Positions 27,554 to 37,272 of a stretch of DNA of 64,000 nucleotides are shown piece by piece. How positions within the stretch are numbered: position 1 is the stretch's first letter; each line of letters begins with the position of its first letter. This DNA is from PSRI01 sp041484195 (GTDB taxonomy: Bacteria; Bacteroidota; Bacteroidia; Chitinophagales; Chitinophagaceae). A program made the translations under genes and the position numbers. The notes beneath the pieces are model-generated. The model did no database searches and was not told the origin of the DNA. It worked only from the letters and a program-made list of their open reading frames with translations. The stretch is from the NCBI GenBank assembly GCA_041484195.1, contig JBGPHC010000009.1:78089-142088 (forward strand), given 5' to 3'.

Positions 27554-28339
27554 TCATTGAAGAGATTCTCTGCCGGCCTTATTCCCGGAATTTCTCAAAT
27601 GCATCAATTTGGCGTATTTCAGAAAAGTCTGGTATGAAACACTGCGTGCAATTATGAATCCGTCTACTCCGTCCAGGAAACCGGCCTTAAAAAAATATCC
27701 TGCAAAAAAGGCTACGAGTGGGTTAATGATCAAATTCAGAAAAGAGGCTTTTTTTCCTGCTTCCAGCATGGATTTGGCCTGGATGCTCGTGAAACGGTTC
27801 ATTTGTGCAACCTGTTCGTCCAGGCTGTAATAGCTAAAGTGTAAGATATCCCCCTGCAAATGCTTTATGGTACTCTGCTTATCCATCATTATTTTATCAT
27901 GCGGATTGGTTCCACCCCACCTGGCTTTTTTCCGATTCATCAATCGCAATTTTCGGTCGGGATACCATGTTCCATGCCGGATCCATTTGCCGGAATAATT
28001 ACTGCAACGGTTCATGGTATATCCATCGTGATGGAAGCCCTCTTGTTTGAGGTGTAGAATAGATTGAATCAGTTTTTCATCCAGGGCCTCATCGGCGTCG
28101 AGTGACAATACATAATCGTGAGACGCCTGGTCCAGCGCGAAATTTTTTTGCTCAATATATCCAAGGAAAGGCTGCTCTATCACTTTCGCGCCATGGGACA
28201 GGGCGATGGATTTAGTGCCATCAACAGAAAGAGAATCCACCACCAGGATTTCATCGGCCACGCTCTTCACAGATTCCAGGCACCTGCCAATATTTCTTTC
28301 TTCGTTGAGCGCAATGATAACCACTGAGAGTGCAGCCAT
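27554..28339 (-). CDS. Family 2 glycosyltransferase (WaaE/KdtX-like)
   Basis: A 261-residue cytoplasmic or peripheral-membrane enzyme. LSVVIIALNEERNIGRCLES is the GT2 N-terminus, and LDADEAL (80-86) carries the metal-binding DxD. The middle WYPDRKLRLMNRKKARWGG matches lipopolysaccharide core beta-glucosyltransferases. LNLIINPLVAFFAGYFFKAGF near 205-225 is a membrane-associated helix. It likely adds a sugar to a lipid-linked glycan. The 234 bases upstream of its neighbour meaB hold nothing I recognise. Confidence 0.85.
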   Translation of the reverse strand: MAALSVVIIALNEERNIGRCLESVKSVADEILVVDSLSVDGTKSIALSHGAKVIEQPFLGYIEQKNFALDQASHDYVLSLDADEALDEKLIQSILHLKQEGFHHDGYTMNRCSNYSGKWIRHGTWYPDRKLRLMNRKKARWGGTNPHDKIMMDKQSTIKHLQGDILHFSYYSLDEQVAQMNRFTSIQAKSMLEAGKKASFLNLIINPLVAFFAGYFFKAGFLDGVDGFIIARSVSYQTFLKYAKLMHLRNSGNKAGRESLQ

Positions 28340-28432
28340 GAAATCATTTTAGTGCCCAAAAATAGGAAAAAGCAAGAGGGTAGGTGAATAAGAAGTTGAT
28401 GCACCAAAATGAATTTTCACTAATATTGAACC

Positions 28433-29074
28433 ATGACGAATTTTATTCCCATATTCCCCCTCGGGCTTGTGGTATATCCAGGTGAAGATCTGAACCTGCA
28501 CATTTTTGAACCGCGTTATAAACAGCTGGTGCAGGAATGTATCAGTGACGCCAAACCCTTCGGCATCCCTACTTTGATCAACAATAAGATGTGTGAAATG
28601 GGCACCCTGGTAAAAGTGGTAGAACTGGTAAAAACCTACGACAATGGTGAAATGGATATCCGTACCAGGGGTCAAATAGTTTTCCGAGTGCTGGAAGTGA
28701 TCAAACATGTGCCCGACAAACTATATAGTGGCGCCATCGTGAACTACCCCGACAATAATGTAGAAGGCAACAGCGAATTGATGCAAAAGGTCATGAACGG
28801 GATTCGCGAATTGCATAAATTGCTGAATATATCCAAGAAATTTCAAAAACCCGATGAGGAACTCAATTCCTACGATGTGGCGCATCACGTGGGTTTTTCG
28901 GTGGAAGAAGAATATGAATTATTAGGCCTCATGATGGAATTGCAACGACAGGAATATATCAAGCGTCACCTCGGCCGGGTAATGCCGGTGATAGCCGAGA
29001 TGGAAACACTCAAGAAAAAGGTAAAGCTCAACGGCCATTTCAAGAACCTTATTTCATTTGATTTTGATTTATGA
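28433..29074 (+). CDS. LON substrate-binding-domain protein
   Basis: A 213-residue protein consisting of only the N-terminal substrate-recognition domain of Lon (PUA-like): IPIFPLGLVVYPGEDLNLHI and FEPRYKQLVQEC. There is no ATPase or peptidase domain. Bacteroidota usually carry this stand-alone form; its role is unknown but a peptidase-adaptor function has been proposed. It is divergent from the GT2 gene and starts 79 bases before the coaX GTG. Confidence 0.85.
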   Translation: MTNFIPIFPLGLVVYPGEDLNLHIFEPRYKQLVQECISDAKPFGIPTLINNKMCEMGTLVKVVELVKTYDNGEMDIRTRGQIVFRVLEVIKHVPDKLYSGAIVNYPDNNVEGNSELMQKVMNGIRELHKLLNISKKFQKPDEELNSYDVAHHVGFSVEEEYELLGLMMELQRQEYIKRHLGRVMPVIAEMETLKKKVKLNGHFKNLISFDFDL

Positions 29075-29153
29075 TTTCAAATTTTTATGATCAGCGGAAT
29101 TATTGGATTTTTGATATGGGTTCAAGCCCAGATTCTATTAAATTCCTTTAACC

Positions 29154-29879
29154 GTGGCAGTTACCATTTGTTTCGATTTCGGAAATACCCGTCTCAAATA
29201 TGCCGTATTTGAGGGCCGGGATATGAAGGCGGAAAGTAGTCTGAATGATGACGGCAATGCATCGCTGGAATTTGTCCTTGAAAATTATCATCCCCAAAAA
29301 ACCATATTGTCCAGCGTCATTGACCACAGTCCGGTTTTAGAAGAGCTATTGACGAGGCAAAGCCGGTTTCATCGCCTATCCAATAAATCCAGACTGCCAT
29401 TCAGCACACCCGTAAGCAAACCCGAAACCATTGGAGCCGACAGGCTGGCCCTGGCCGCTGCAGCAGTTGAATTTTTTCCCGGAAAGCACAACCTGGTAGT
29501 GGGATTGGGCACCTGCATCACTTATAATTTCATCAGCAAATACAATGCTTTCCTCGGAGGTGGAATTTCACCGGGAATGGAAATGCGGCTCAAATCACTC
29601 AATGACTATACGGCGAAACTTCCCTTGATAAAGCCGGATTGGAATTTTCCATTGGTGGGGTATGATACAAGAACGAATATTACAAGCGGTGTGATTTTGG
29701 GGATGGCAAAAGAAATTGACGGCATGATTGACGCATACTCAGAGCGTTATAGCAACTTTAACGTGCTTTTAACCGGAGGCGATGCCGGCTATTTTGCGCA
29801 ACTCCTGAAAAATCAGATATTTGCAGACCCTCATCTAATCTATAAAGGCTTGTATGCTATCAGTGAGTATAATAACTAA
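29154..29879 (+). CDS. coaX: Type III pantothenate kinase
   Basis: First committed step of CoA synthesis, phosphorylating pantothenate. 241 residues with FDFGNTRLKY (ATP phosphate-1 motif with catalytic Asp8), PETIGADRLA, GTCITYNF and GGGISPG. Start is GTG 29154. The gene overlaps the next one by 26 bases if that starts at 29854. The order coaX-OMP-lptC is common in Bacteroidota. Confidence 0.93.
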   Translation: MAVTICFDFGNTRLKYAVFEGRDMKAESSLNDDGNASLEFVLENYHPQKTILSSVIDHSPVLEELLTRQSRFHRLSNKSRLPFSTPVSKPETIGADRLALAAAAVEFFPGKHNLVVGLGTCITYNFISKYNAFLGGGISPGMEMRLKSLNDYTAKLPLIKPDWNFPLVGYDTRTNITSGVILGMAKEIDGMIDAYSERYSNFNVLLTGGDAGYFAQLLKNQIFADPHLIYKGLYAISEYNN

Positions 29880-31182
29880 CTGCAGGAGAGTTGTATTTTT
29901 TGGCATGTTCTTTTTGATATTCAGCAAGGTTTCAGCCCAGGAAAACTCACCTTATTCCCGCTATGGACTGGGGGATTTGTTACCCAGCCAGAATATTGTA
30001 AACCGTGGCATGGGTGGCGTAGTGGCCGCTTATGGCGATGTTCAGGCCATCAATTTTGTGAATCCTGCTTCCTATGCGCGCTTGAAAGTCACCACTTTCG
30101 ACGTGGGCATAGACTATACAAATCACACGCTCAAGAGCATTAACCCCATTAACAAGTTCAGCTCCGCATATCTCATCCCTTCATACCTGCAAATTGGAAT
30201 TCCGCTCTCGAGTCCATCATCAAAAAATGGTCATTGGGGGATGAATATTGGTTTGAGACCGCTCACCAGGATCAACTATAAACTCGACAAAACCACCAGG
30301 CTGCCCGGCATAGACAGCGTGGCCTATCTCTACCAGGGAAGCGGCGGTTCATACCAGGCCTACCTCGGTACCGGTTTTGGAAATAATCATATCAGTTTGG
30401 GATTTAATGTTGGTTACTTATTCGGAAGCAAGAATTATAGTACCAAGGTCCTTTTCCTAAATGATACGGTTTTATATTATAAATCGATTTCGGCAGACTC
30501 CACTTCTTTTGGCGGCCTGTTTGCAAATGCCGGTTTTCAATACCAGGTCAAATTGAATAAAAGCACCTGGCTGAAATTGGGCGCCTATGGCCAAATGAAA
30601 AATACCCTTAACGCCAAAAGAAATATTGTAAGAGAAACCTACAATTCAGATCCTGTTACCGGAGGGGATATTTCGATCGACAGCGTCTATGCTTCCAGAG
30701 GCCAGGACGGCAAGATTGTCTATCCCGCTTCCTATGGATTTGGCTTCTCCGTTGAAAAGGAAGACCAATGGTCATTTGGTGCCGATTATGGCATTGCGAA
30801 CTGGAGCGATTACCGGTACTATGGCAACAAGGATGAAGTGAAAGATAACTGGCAATTGAGGCTGGGCGGACAATTCATTCCAAATATCAAGAGCAAATCT
30901 TATTGGAGTATCGTTTCATACAGGATTGGATTCTATACCGGTCCGGACTATATCCAGTTGAACGAGAAACTCAATCAATATGCATTCACCTTCGGTGCGG
31001 GCTTCCCCATCCGCAAGTTCGGAGTATACAGCCTCTATAACAATCAATTTACCATTATTAACACCGCCATAGAAGTGGGCTCAAGGGGAAATAAGAATAG
31101 CCAGGTAAAAGAAAGTTTCTTTAAAATATCTATCGGGTTTACCTTGAGTGACCGCTGGTTCATTAAGCCCAAGTACAATTAA
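29854..31182 (+). CDS. Outer-membrane beta-barrel protein (PorV-like family)
   Basis: A 442-residue exported protein with a signal peptide to about residue 28 (FSKVSAQ). ENSPYSRYGLGDLL and NRGMGGVVAAYGDVQAINFVNPASYA (shown in part) are typical of the Bacteroidota FadL/PorV-like outer-membrane group. The rest is alternating-strand sequence with aromatic belts. The role is unknown; transport or complex assembly at the outer membrane is likely. Lies between coaX and lptC, and the lptC ATG overlaps its stop by one base. Confidence 0.8.
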   Translation: MLSVSIITNCRRVVFFGMFFLIFSKVSAQENSPYSRYGLGDLLPSQNIVNRGMGGVVAAYGDVQAINFVNPASYARLKVTTFDVGIDYTNHTLKSINPINKFSSAYLIPSYLQIGIPLSSPSSKNGHWGMNIGLRPLTRINYKLDKTTRLPGIDSVAYLYQGSGGSYQAYLGTGFGNNHISLGFNVGYLFGSKNYSTKVLFLNDTVLYYKSISADSTSFGGLFANAGFQYQVKLNKSTWLKLGAYGQMKNTLNAKRNIVRETYNSDPVTGGDISIDSVYASRGQDGKIVYPASYGFGFSVEKEDQWSFGADYGIANWSDYRYYGNKDEVKDNWQLRLGGQFIPNIKSKSYWSIVSYRIGFYTGPDYIQLNEKLNQYAFTFGAGFPIRKFGVYSLYNNQFTIINTAIEVGSRGNKNSQVKESFFKISIGFTLSDRWFIKPKYN

Positions 31183-31763
31183 TGTCTTCTTGTATTTCCA
31201 TCCGAAACAAAATGATCCCTGCAGCTTTCTTAATAGGCTGCTTTTTTCTTTATGCATGCGAAAATGATATAAAGGATATTAAGGCCCTTACTGCAAGAAA
31301 AATTGGGGTGGAAGAAGCCCGGGATGTTGAAGCCTATATGAGCCGCGGCGGGAAAATGACCGGAAAGCTCATTGCCCCCCTCATGTACCGTTACCAGGAC
31401 ACTGTACCGAGGATTGAATTCACTCAAACCATTCACGTGGATTTTTATGATGATTCTCTGAAAGTGGAGAGCACGGTGGATGCACTATTCGCCAAATACC
31501 TGGAAGGACAGAGCAAGGTTTTCCTGCGCGACAGCGTGGTGGCGATCAATAGGAATAACCAGGATACCCTGAGGTGCAAAGAACTCTGGTGGGACCAAAA
31601 CCTTCAGAAATTCTATACCGAAAAATCGGTGCGCATTTATAAAAGAGATGGAACAATTCTGTACGGAGACGGAATGGAATCAAGCCAGGATTTTACAGAT
31701 ATCAAAATTCTGCACCCCACCAATAGTATTTTCAAAGTGCCGGCCTCCCAATTTCCGGAATGA
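31182..31763 (+). CDS. lptC: LPS-export component LptC (lipoprotein form)
   Basis: Conducts lipopolysaccharide from the LptBFG transporter to LptA in the periplasm. 193 residues. A lipobox-like end of the N-terminal helix (LYAC, Cys26) suggests a lipoprotein anchor rather than a single-span helix. ESTVDALFAKYLEGQSK, LRCKELWWDQ and FTDIKI are strands of the LptC jellyroll. It overlaps the upstream gene by one base (TAATG). Confidence 0.8.
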   Translation: MSSCISIRNKMIPAAFLIGCFFLYACENDIKDIKALTARKIGVEEARDVEAYMSRGGKMTGKLIAPLMYRYQDTVPRIEFTQTIHVDFYDDSLKVESTVDALFAKYLEGQSKVFLRDSVVAINRNNQDTLRCKELWWDQNLQKFYTEKSVRIYKRDGTILYGDGMESSQDFTDIKILHPTNSIFKVPASQFPE

Positions 31764-31835
31764 TCTTGCTCAACTTATTTTAATTTCGCATTCTCTTGGT
31801 AACGGATTCATAAAACCTTTTAATTTCTGAACAAC

Positions 31836-32825
31836 ATGGAATACCGCATCATGGGCCATACCGGACTTCAACTCAGTGTACTTTCCTTCGGGAGCTGGGT
31901 CACCTTCCATAAACAAATAGACGACAAACTCGCAGATGAACTGATGGGTATCGCATACGATCAGGGTGTCAATTTCTTTGATAATGCTGAAGCATATGCG
32001 CTAGGTGAGAGTGAGAAAATGATGGGGCGTATCTTACAAAAAAAATCCTGGGACCGGAGTTCCTTCGTCATTTCCTCAAAAGCATTTTTTGGTTGGCGGG
32101 GGAAGAATAACAAGCCCAATCAAACAGGCCTGAGCCGAAAACATTTAACGGAAGCGTGTAATGAAGCTTTGCAAAGGCTGCAGGTGGAATGGCTCGATCT
32201 ATATTTCTGCCATCGTCCCGATCCCCAGGTTCCAATTGAAGAAGTGGTTTGGACAATGAACCATTTGATTCAGCAGGGAAAGATCCTGTATTGGGGAACC
32301 AGCCAATGGAGCGGAGCCGAGATTATGGAAGCGCACCGGGCGGCTCAGGAATTCAAACTCATCGGCCCTTCAATGGAACAGCCACAATACAATATGTTCG
32401 AACGATTCAAAATGGAACAGGATTATTTGCCCGTGTTCAAGAATATGGGACTCGGTACCACGGTCTGGAGTCCCCTGGCAGCAGGCTTTCTAACAGGTAA
32501 GTACAATGATGGAATTCCCGAAGGGTCAAGGCTTTCCATAAAGGGATTCGACTGGCTAAAAGACAGATGGATGCAGGATGAAAAGATCAGGAAGGTGAAA
32601 AAGCTTTCCGATCTGGCAAATAAACTTGGACTCCCTCTCGCAACCCTTGCCATCGCCTGGGTCATCAGCAACCCCAATGTAACCACGGCGATCCTCGGCG
32701 CAACCAAGAAAGAACAATTGCTGGAGAACCTGAAAGCGCTGGATGCTGTGAACAAACTCACTCCCAAGGTGATGGAGAACATTGAAAAAATTCTGGAGAA
32801 TAAGCCTTTTTTAGATCTGGCATAA
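31836..32825 (+). CDS. Aldo/keto reductase, Kv-beta-like
   Basis: A 329-residue NADPH-dependent oxidoreductase of the AKR superfamily, TIM barrel. The tetrad is seen as Asp and Tyr in FFDNAEAY (Asp49, Tyr53 by rough count), Lys in ISSKA and His in FCHRPD. It is closest to the Kv-beta/YghZ class. The reduced carbonyl substrate is unknown. Its 3' end faces the Gfo/Idh/MocA gene on the other strand. Confidence 0.88.
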   Translation: MEYRIMGHTGLQLSVLSFGSWVTFHKQIDDKLADELMGIAYDQGVNFFDNAEAYALGESEKMMGRILQKKSWDRSSFVISSKAFFGWRGKNNKPNQTGLSRKHLTEACNEALQRLQVEWLDLYFCHRPDPQVPIEEVVWTMNHLIQQGKILYWGTSQWSGAEIMEAHRAAQEFKLIGPSMEQPQYNMFERFKMEQDYLPVFKNMGLGTTVWSPLAAGFLTGKYNDGIPEGSRLSIKGFDWLKDRWMQDEKIRKVKKLSDLANKLGLPLATLAIAWVISNPNVTTAILGATKKEQLLENLKALDAVNKLTPKVMENIEKILENKPFLDLA

Positions 32826-32891
32826 AATTTCAGCAGAAGAAATTTTTTCTCCGGTACGAGTTTCAATCCATCAAAGGCGGTTCAGAATATT

Positions 32892-34070
32892 TCACACCAC
32901 GGGCCATTTGAATGTCGATTGCAAGTGAATCTTTTTCCCGTTTGTTTGTGAATCCCTTGCGGCTTCGATTATTTCCAGCACATGCAATGCGTGTTCCGCA
33001 GCAATCAGTGGTTCCTGGCCTGTAGCCAGTGATTCAGCAATTACCGAAGCTCCCTGCTGCCATACATAAGTGCCCGGGTCTTCAGCATATCGGATTGGTT
33101 TTTCAGTGTATGAAATTGCCAGGTCAACGCCAAATGGCGCCCAGTCGTATCCTACCAACGCCATATTCCCTTTGGTTCCCCATATAGATATGGTGGGTCT
33201 GTCCTGCCCCTTGCCATCATGGCCATAAGGATCAAAATAATTGAAGCCACATTGTACATTCGAAAGAATGCCATTCCCATGATCCATCACCACAATCGCG
33301 TTGTCTTCAGCCTCCACCTTAATTTCTCCTTTGTTATCTGTTACTCGTGTGGGTGTAACAATGCTGGTCATGGCCACGACCGATTTTGCGGGTCCCAGCA
33401 GACCAGTCAGCGTAGCCAGATTATACACTCCCAGATCGGGAAGGCTACCACCTCCCTTTTCATAGAAGAATGCCGACCACGTAGGGCCAAGATGACCGTA
33501 ATGCGCATGCGCAGATGAAATCCTTCCTAATTTGCCATCCTGGATGGTTTTAGACATGAATGCAAATTGCGGACTGTTCACTACGGCGGGCGCGCCCCAG
33601 ATGCGCAACCCTTTGCTCTTCGCGAGATCGAGCAATGCCCTACCCTCTTTATAAGTATTGGCCATTGGCTTTTCACTCCAAACATGCTTCCCCGCCAGCA
33701 GCGCCTGCCTGTTGAGGCCGCCATGAACCTGCATATCCGTAAGCGTCACCATCAGGTCGAATGGAGCGCCTGCAAGCATCTTGTCAATATGAGGATAATG
33801 GTTCGGAACATTGAAGGCCTTGGCCTGTTGTATCGCCCTATCATATATGATATCACAGGTACTCACCAATTCCACATAAGGTGATTCAGACAAATGTGGT
33901 AAATACCTGTTTGATACGCTGCCACATCCAATCACAGCCACCCTTATTTTTTTACCGGATTCAATCCTACCCAGGCCCTCGAATGATTTCGGTGAGAGTG
34001 CCCATGCGGCGCCAGCCATTCCAAATTGCTGAATGAATTTCTGCCGGCTGATCATATTTTTCCTGCTCAT
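32892..34070 (-). CDS. Gfo/Idh/MocA-family oxidoreductase, exported-like
   Basis: A 392-residue NAD(P)-dependent sugar or inositol dehydrogenase-like protein. The N-terminus (SRQKFIQQFGMAGAAWALSP) resembles a Tat signal but lacks the twin Arg (has SRQKF), so export is uncertain. IRVAVIGCGSVSNRY (about 43-57) is the Rossmann motif, and SEKPMA carries the family Lys. The substrate is unknown. Monocistronic, minus strand. Confidence 0.85.
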   Translation of the reverse strand: MSRKNMISRQKFIQQFGMAGAAWALSPKSFEGLGRIESGKKIRVAVIGCGSVSNRYLPHLSESPYVELVSTCDIIYDRAIQQAKAFNVPNHYPHIDKMLAGAPFDLMVTLTDMQVHGGLNRQALLAGKHVWSEKPMANTYKEGRALLDLAKSKGLRIWGAPAVVNSPQFAFMSKTIQDGKLGRISSAHAHYGHLGPTWSAFFYEKGGGSLPDLGVYNLATLTGLLGPAKSVVAMTSIVTPTRVTDNKGEIKVEAEDNAIVVMDHGNGILSNVQCGFNYFDPYGHDGKGQDRPTISIWGTKGNMALVGYDWAPFGVDLAISYTEKPIRYAEDPGTYVWQQGASVIAESLATGQEPLIAAEHALHVLEIIEAARDSQTNGKKIHLQSTFKWPVV

Positions 34071-34164
34071 GATAAAAAATTGATGGTTATAATTACTGAA
34101 TGGAGAATCATCTACTACAAATTTAGCTTTTCTGGCATCTGATATTGCAGATTTTCAATAAAAA

Positions 34165-34185
34165 GAGCGCTCTTCGGGAGCGGGG
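34165..34185. repeat. REP-like palindrome, copy 1
   Basis: GAGCGCTCTTCGGGAGCGGGG contains the arms CGCTC and GAGCG (34168-34182). It is 17 of 21 identical to the second copy, which starts exactly 100 bases later. Both lie in the otherwise empty 34071-34455 intergenic stretch, which holds nothing else I recognise apart from the start region of the next gene. Confidence 0.6.
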
Positions 34186-34264
34186 AATTCATTTAGGAAT
34201 AATTTGGATTCTACAAGCAGATGGATGTTGCCATTCACCCACGAAACTGAAATTCGCATATATA

Positions 34265-34285
34265 GGGCGCTCCTCCGGAGCGAGG
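34265..34285. repeat. REP-like palindrome, copy 2
   Basis: GGGCGCTCCTCCGGAGCGAGG has the stem CGCTCC/GGAGCG. It matches copy 1 at 17 of 21 positions. The motif GCTCCTCCGGAGC resembles REP-like palindromes I recall from other Bacteroidota intergenic regions (recollection). Confidence 0.6.
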
Positions 34286-34455
34286 GCATCATCAATCGCT
34301 GAAATAAAACAATCATTTCTGTTCGAATGGTATTTCAAAGCCTCCAAGAAATAATGCTATTCCTGCTTGAATGTTCTTTTTCCGAAGTTGAGTGCCGAAC
34401 GCTCATTTCAACTCGTGAATTTGTATCTTGAATCCATTAAATTTCAAATTTATTC

Positions 34456-37248
34456 ATGAGAAAACTGATCTTTTTCGTCTGCCTCTTTCTTATTCCACCG
34501 CGGATAAACGCCCAGGGACTAAAGGAATTGAAATTGGGCGCCTCCTTTATTGTAGAAAATTTTAATTCGAATGACGGTGAAATTTTTCAAGCCTCCAGGA
34601 AACTTCCTCTCTTTAGCTATGAAATGAACCACATACTGTGGACATCCGGACAAAAGAATGATCATTTAGAAATATCCTGTTCCCCTGATCCGGATTTCTC
34701 TCCTGGCTTCAAAGCCATTGCAACACTCAGGAATATTTCAACCGACACAATAGAGATTTCCAATCTTGTACCTTTCGGCGCATCGGACTCGCAGGTGCAT
34801 ATTACCGGTAAGGGCGATGATGAACTTTCAAGAACCTGTCTATTCCTTCCGGGCAAAATCCCCGTTAATGTGATTTGTCCGGACAATGCATGGGAACTGG
34901 GCTATGGCAGTATCCAACTGAATAATGACCGGAATGCCTGCGCGCTTGCAAGGAGAGAACCGAATAAGATTCAAAAGGGACAGAAAAAAAGATTCGAAAC
35001 CATATTGTACCCGGGAGGTTCGGTAAGCTATGCGATATATGTCGACCTCTTTACCGGCGATTGGCAGGAAGGATTGAATCTGATTTTCAGGCAACGGTAT
35101 TTATATGACCTGAAGACTTTTGACGATAGCCTCTTCAACCGAAAAGATTTGGAATGGATCCGTCATGCATATATTATCCGTCTCCTGATGGCGTGGGACA
35201 AATCCTATTTCGACTACAAGGATAATAAGAATCATTTGAATGAGGATAGAGAAAAACAATTGTATGGAGGAGATGATGTGATTGGACTCTGGCCCACCTG
35301 GCCTTCACTCGGACTCGATCAGAGAAATCAATTTGACTTGTTCCGCGATCTGCCGGGAGGTACAAGGCAAGTTCATAAGATGGCGATGGACCTTCGCAAA
35401 TCGGGAACCAAATTGTTCATCTGCTATAATCCATGGGACGAAAGCACCAGGAGCGAAGGTCATTTGGCGGGCCTCGCCAGCCTGATCCGGGCAACATCCG
35501 CCAATGGCGTGGTCCTGGACACCAGGGGATCTTCCAGCAGGGAATTGCAGCAGGCGGCAGATCAGGTGAGCCCCGGCGTTATTATGTACAGCGAGGGAAT
35601 GGCCGTGGTGAAAGACATGCCTGGCATAGTAGCCGGCAGGGTGCACAATGCCCTGTATTATCCACCCATGCTGAATCTCAACAAATTCATCAAGCCGGAA
35701 TTTGCCATATTCAGGGTAGCTGAATTGCAAAAAGAGCCTATTCAAAGGGAATTTGCCCTTGCATTTTTTAATGGATACGGTACAGAACTGAATATGTTTT
35801 CGCCCGGACAACCGGCCTGGCTCCAGGATCAGTACAAATACCTCGGCAGAACTTCGCGGATCCTGCGCGAAAACAGTCCCAATTTCGTATCGCCAGGTTA
35901 TACGCCGCTCATTCAGACAAACGCAGACAGCATTTGGGTGAATCAATGGAAGGCTGGGGAAAAAACAGTTTACACCATTTACAGCATCATTCCCTCGGGA
36001 TACAAAGGATATTTGTTCAGGGTGCTGCCAAACGAGGGCTTTCATTTCGTGGATCTCTGGCATCACCGCGTGTTACAACCCAAAGGGATACACGACGGAT
36101 GGTTTATAGAAGCGGAAACAGATGCATTTCACCGAAAATGGCTGGGCACCAATAACGAAGGGGCAGTGGATTGTGTAGCTCAATTGCCAATGCTGCTCCA
36201 ATCCAGACTGAATGGTGATGTGTTGAGCCTGCAAACTTCACGTGGAGGCCAGCTGAGAATATGGGCAGGTACGCCAGACTATTCCGGCAAGCCCCTGGAA
36301 ATGAAGGCCGGCAATATCCAAATCCATCTGAGTGAATTCTTTGGAAGCTATGAGGGAGATTTTGTAATCCAGTTAATGGAGAATAATATTTTGTTGGATG
36401 AAAATATTGTGACGATTCCTCCCGGAACCCCCAGGAGAATGACGCCTCGTCTCACAAAGCTTCGGTCAAAGGTGAATGCCGGAAGTTTGGAGGACCTTGT
36501 AAGGATCCCTGCCGGAAAATTCATTTTCAAAGAGTCCCATGGGGATGAATTCATTCCATATCCAAAGCAGGATGTGGATAGTAGTTTTGATATGCCTTCA
36601 TTCTATATGGACAAATATCCAGTGACTAATATTCAGTTCAGGAAATTCCTGCAAGCTTCCAAATACCGGCCTTCGGACACCAGTAATTTTTTGAAGCATT
36701 GGAAGAATGGAAGAATTCCCAGGGGTGAGGAAAACTTTCCGGTTGTATATGTGAGTTATGAAGACGCACGAGCATATTCAAAATGGTCGGGTAAAAATCT
36801 CCCTACTGAACTGGAATGGCAGTATGCGGCCCAGACTGTCGCCTTGAATGAGTGGCCCTGGAAGCAAACAACTCCGGTTACAAGAAAGGAGCAACAGATA
36901 ACCGAAACATTGACGGTGACTTCAATTGATGGAATTGATTCTTCATACTGGAATCTGGGTCATGGAATTTTGTACGCAGTGGGTAAATATCCTAAGGGTG
37001 CAAATCCCAATGGCCTGCAGGATCTGGTAGGTTCTGTGTGGCAGATGACCAATGACCTGTATTTGTGCGGTCCATACCGCTACATCATTATGAAAGGAGG
37101 GAGTTATTTCAATCCTTCCTCAAGCTGGTGGTATGTTCAGGGAGGTCCACGTGAATTGAATTACCGGCAATACCTCTTGCGGGTATCACAGGGTTTTGAA
37201 AGAAATGCGACAGTTGGATTCAGGTGTATGCTTCCGGGGAATGATTAA
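34456..37248 (+). CDS. Secreted barrel-type glycosidase-like protein with SUMF1-like C-terminus
   Basis: A 930-residue exported protein; signal peptide 1-19 (ends RINAQ). About 25-250 are beta-rich. About 255-520 look like a TIM barrel: GLWPTWPSLGLDQ, LFICYNPWDESTR, GVVLDTRGSSS and VIMYSEGMA provide candidate Asp/Glu catalysts. About 520-680 are a beta-sandwich. From about 690 it is a formylglycine-generating-enzyme (SUMF1) fold: RIPAGKFIFKE, FYMDKYPVTNIQFRKFL, LPTELEWQYAA, MKGGSYFNPS and a final GFRCM. The CxxxxC pair that makes an active FGE is absent (SSSWWYVQGGPRELNY occupies that place), so the domain is probably a non-catalytic module. Family of the barrel not recognised. Confidence 0.7.
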   Translation: MRKLIFFVCLFLIPPRINAQGLKELKLGASFIVENFNSNDGEIFQASRKLPLFSYEMNHILWTSGQKNDHLEISCSPDPDFSPGFKAIATLRNISTDTIEISNLVPFGASDSQVHITGKGDDELSRTCLFLPGKIPVNVICPDNAWELGYGSIQLNNDRNACALARREPNKIQKGQKKRFETILYPGGSVSYAIYVDLFTGDWQEGLNLIFRQRYLYDLKTFDDSLFNRKDLEWIRHAYIIRLLMAWDKSYFDYKDNKNHLNEDREKQLYGGDDVIGLWPTWPSLGLDQRNQFDLFRDLPGGTRQVHKMAMDLRKSGTKLFICYNPWDESTRSEGHLAGLASLIRATSANGVVLDTRGSSSRELQQAADQVSPGVIMYSEGMAVVKDMPGIVAGRVHNALYYPPMLNLNKFIKPEFAIFRVAELQKEPIQREFALAFFNGYGTELNMFSPGQPAWLQDQYKYLGRTSRILRENSPNFVSPGYTPLIQTNADSIWVNQWKAGEKTVYTIYSIIPSGYKGYLFRVLPNEGFHFVDLWHHRVLQPKGIHDGWFIEAETDAFHRKWLGTNNEGAVDCVAQLPMLLQSRLNGDVLSLQTSRGGQLRIWAGTPDYSGKPLEMKAGNIQIHLSEFFGSYEGDFVIQLMENNILLDENIVTIPPGTPRRMTPRLTKLRSKVNAGSLEDLVRIPAGKFIFKESHGDEFIPYPKQDVDSSFDMPSFYMDKYPVTNIQFRKFLQASKYRPSDTSNFLKHWKNGRIPRGEENFPVVYVSYEDARAYSKWSGKNLPTELEWQYAAQTVALNEWPWKQTTPVTRKEQQITETLTVTSIDGIDSSYWNLGHGILYAVGKYPKGANPNGLQDLVGSVWQMTNDLYLCGPYRYIIMKGGSYFNPSSSWWYVQGGPRELNYRQYLLRVSQGFERNATVGFRCMLPGND

Positions 37249-37272
37249 TTTTAGGTTTGAAACAAATCAGGC

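Noticed and set aside
35305..36066. Minus-strand open frame of 253 codons
   Set aside because: Antisense to the barrel/SUMF1-like gene, whose frame is coherent throughout.
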